A DNA stretch of 7,201 bases, from positions 1-7,201 of the forward strand of contig PFRW01000069.1 in assembly GCA_002788755.1 (NCBI GenBank), read 5' to 3'. This document shows, in pieces, positions 6,137-7,201 of this stretch. This stretch comes from Candidatus Peregrinibacteria bacterium CG_4_9_14_0_2_um_filter_41_14. GTDB taxonomy: Bacteria > Patescibacteriota > Gracilibacteria > UBA1369 > UM-FILTER-41-14. Within the stretch, counting starts at the first letter, position 1; the number at the start of each line of letters is the position of its first letter. The position numbers were made by a program, and so were the translations under genes. Under the pieces are notes generated by a model. That model did not search any database and was not told the origin of the DNA. It worked only from the letters and a program-made list of their open reading frames with translations.

Positions 6137-7201
6137 ATGGCAGATGGACCTGGAACGGCAGGAGATCAAATGAATCCGAGCCCAGAGGCTAAATCAACAG
6201 CAATGGCTGAGCAGTTAACGAATCGCTTAGGTATTGTGAGTGAAAAATTGTCAGGTACAAGTGATGAAAGCACTTTTAATGATGACATGGAGAATTATAA
6301 AGAGATATTGAGTGAAAATCCTACTGATGAAAATTTGGTGGCTGTAGAATCTTTTGTAACTAGGATGGAATTGAATTTAGGTATTAGTAAAAGAGAGAAG
6401 GTGAAGGCAGGTGCTGAAAATTTTAGTGATCCTTATGAAAAAATGTTAAGTAATTATAAATTTGCTGAATATCGAGAAATTGCTCAAAAGAATTTACCTA
6501 AAATTAAATTGCTATCCGCCAAATTGGGGATTTCGCCGGATGATATGGATGCTCGAGCTTTTTTTAGGCTTTATCAGCAAAAAATGCGGACGGCATTTGA
6601 ATCAAGTTATAGAGACAAAGAAGGTATTTTTAATTCTTTAGGGACGTTACTGGATGACGGGTTATATGGACGGGTAACAAATGAGTATACAAGTTTATTA
6701 TTGCAGCAGAAGCCAAATGATAAGCCTAAACCATCTGCACCTGATGCAACAAAACCAGATCCTGAACCTGATGAGACAAGACTTAATCCGGAAGATGTAG
6801 AGACTATTTTGCCTTTGCAAGAGTTTGCGGAACTTGTTAAAAAGTTGGATGGGTTGTCACGTCCTAAGCATGGTATAGTTGGAGGTTTAAATACGCTTAA
6901 GAATGTTAGTCAGACTGATGGTGTGGTTCAATTTGATATTGAGACTGCTAATGCACTTGATAGTGGTAAGGTTGAACTTAGGTATGACGAGAAAACGGGT
7001 ATTATGAATTATAAGGTAACTTTGGATCAGATGGTGCCTTTTGATCGTGTACGTACGGGGACTTATAAAATTAATGCTAAAAATGATGTAGATCATCCGG
7101 AAGAGATTGCAAATAAATTGTTGGAAACATATGAACGTTTACGTACAAATTGGTTACCTCGGTCTGCACGTGATGATGGATATGAGGGGCCGGTTGAGGA
7201 T
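6137..7201 (+). CDS. Partial (3' end missing) uncharacterised protein, at least 355 aa
   Basis: The frame is open from ATG 6137 to the window edge. Residues 1-25 are disordered and Pro/Ala-rich. Residues 25-190 are mostly helical (YKFAEYREIAQKNLPKIKLL, AFFRLYQQKMRTAF). Residues 191-215 are a Pro-rich linker (KPKPSAPDATKPDPEPDE). From about 225 a helix, strands (VVQFDIE, VELRYDE, MNYKVTL) and another helix (IANKLLETYERLRTN) form a second domain resembling residues 180-236 of the 485-aa protein. The start is uncertain: 6137 follows the previous stop by 10 nt but has no Shine-Dalgarno, whereas in-frame ATG 6170 (residue 12) has AGGAG 5 nt upstream. I keep 6137 because the other cluster genes lack Shine-Dalgarno sequences. 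No family recognised; no signal peptide. Confidence 0.82.
   Translation, partial: MADGPGTAGDQMNPSPEAKSTAMAEQLTNRLGIVSEKLSGTSDESTFNDDMENYKEILSENPTDENLVAVESFVTRMELNLGISKREKVKAGAENFSDPYEKMLSNYKFAEYREIAQKNLPKIKLLSAKLGISPDDMDARAFFRLYQQKMRTAFESSYRDKEGIFNSLGTLLDDGLYGRVTNEYTSLLLQQKPNDKPKPSAPDATKPDPEPDETRLNPEDVETILPLQEFAELVKKLDGLSRPKHGIVGGLNTLKNVSQTDGVVQFDIETANALDSGKVELRYDEKTGIMNYKVTLDQMVPFDRVRTGTYKINAKNDVDHPEEIANKLLETYERLRTNWLPRSARDDGYEGPVED
6160..6164 (+). promoter_or_regulatory. Shine-Dalgarno-like AGGAG before an alternative start
   Basis: AGGAG is followed by 5 nt and then an in-frame ATG at 6170, a textbook spacing. It is the only strong Shine-Dalgarno next to a possible start among the five main genes. 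It may be the true ribosome site for the last protein (which would then begin MNPSPEAKS), or just codons for Ala-Gly-Asp. Confidence 0.35.

Noticed and set aside
385..7201. Recoded UGA (glycine, as in some Gracilibacteria/Absconditabacteria)
   Set aside because: No in-frame TGA interrupts any of the long frames and glycine uses GGN codons, so the standard bacterial code suffices. The main genes end in TAA or TAG, but four stops are too few to infer anything.

Overview
This window is AT-rich bacterial-type DNA. It carries one co-directional (+ strand) gene cluster, and I cannot assign any product in it to a named family from sequence alone. The layout is a leader/intergenic region of about 384 nt, then a possible 30-residue leader ORF, a 485-aa protein, a 62-aa protein, a 1233-aa protein, a 114-aa protein, and a protein of at least 355 aa that runs off the right edge. 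Gaps between the five main genes are 12, 1, 35 and 10 nt, so they read as an operon. I found no tRNA, rRNA, CRISPR array, insertion sequence or convincing terminator.

None of the first four main genes has a Shine-Dalgarno sequence. Their starts are preceded by AT-rich DNA, and the 114-aa gene has a TATAAT box only 17 nt before its ATG. The one good AGGAG lies inside the N-terminus of the last gene and makes its start ambiguous. TGA occurs nowhere inside the long frames and glycine uses ordinary codons, so the standard bacterial code fits. Weak SD use, AT-richness and an operon of large unrecognised helical proteins suggest a Patescibacteria/CPR-like bacterium (Peregrinibacteria or Gracilibacteria relatives come to mind). 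This is a low-confidence inference; a phage or other mobile-element origin is not excluded.

The most informative protein is the 1233-aa one. It has a helical N-terminal half, a central stretch of Gly/Ala-rich hydrophobic segments (about residues 650-815), and then a zincin-like HExxH site (HERAH, residues 954-958) preceded by a beta strand and followed by a helical tail. The 485-aa protein has a disordered Pro/Lys/Glu-rich N-terminus, a Trp-rich amphipathic helix likely to bind membrane, a beta-rich domain and a helical C-terminal half. The partial last protein has a helical domain, a Pro-rich linker and a domain that resembles the beta/alpha segment of the 485-aa protein. The two small proteins are predicted to be all-helical and sit directly before and after the giant gene, as adaptors or chaperones might. 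A reasonable but unproven reading is a multi-protein, membrane-associated assembly or effector system with an embedded metallopeptidase.

Upstream, region 1-210 has the opposite strand composition (C over G on +) to the genes. It is followed by a candidate extended -10 promoter (213-241) flanked by three copies of CTCTGAT spaced 30 and 40 nt apart, which could be operator sites for the whole cluster.
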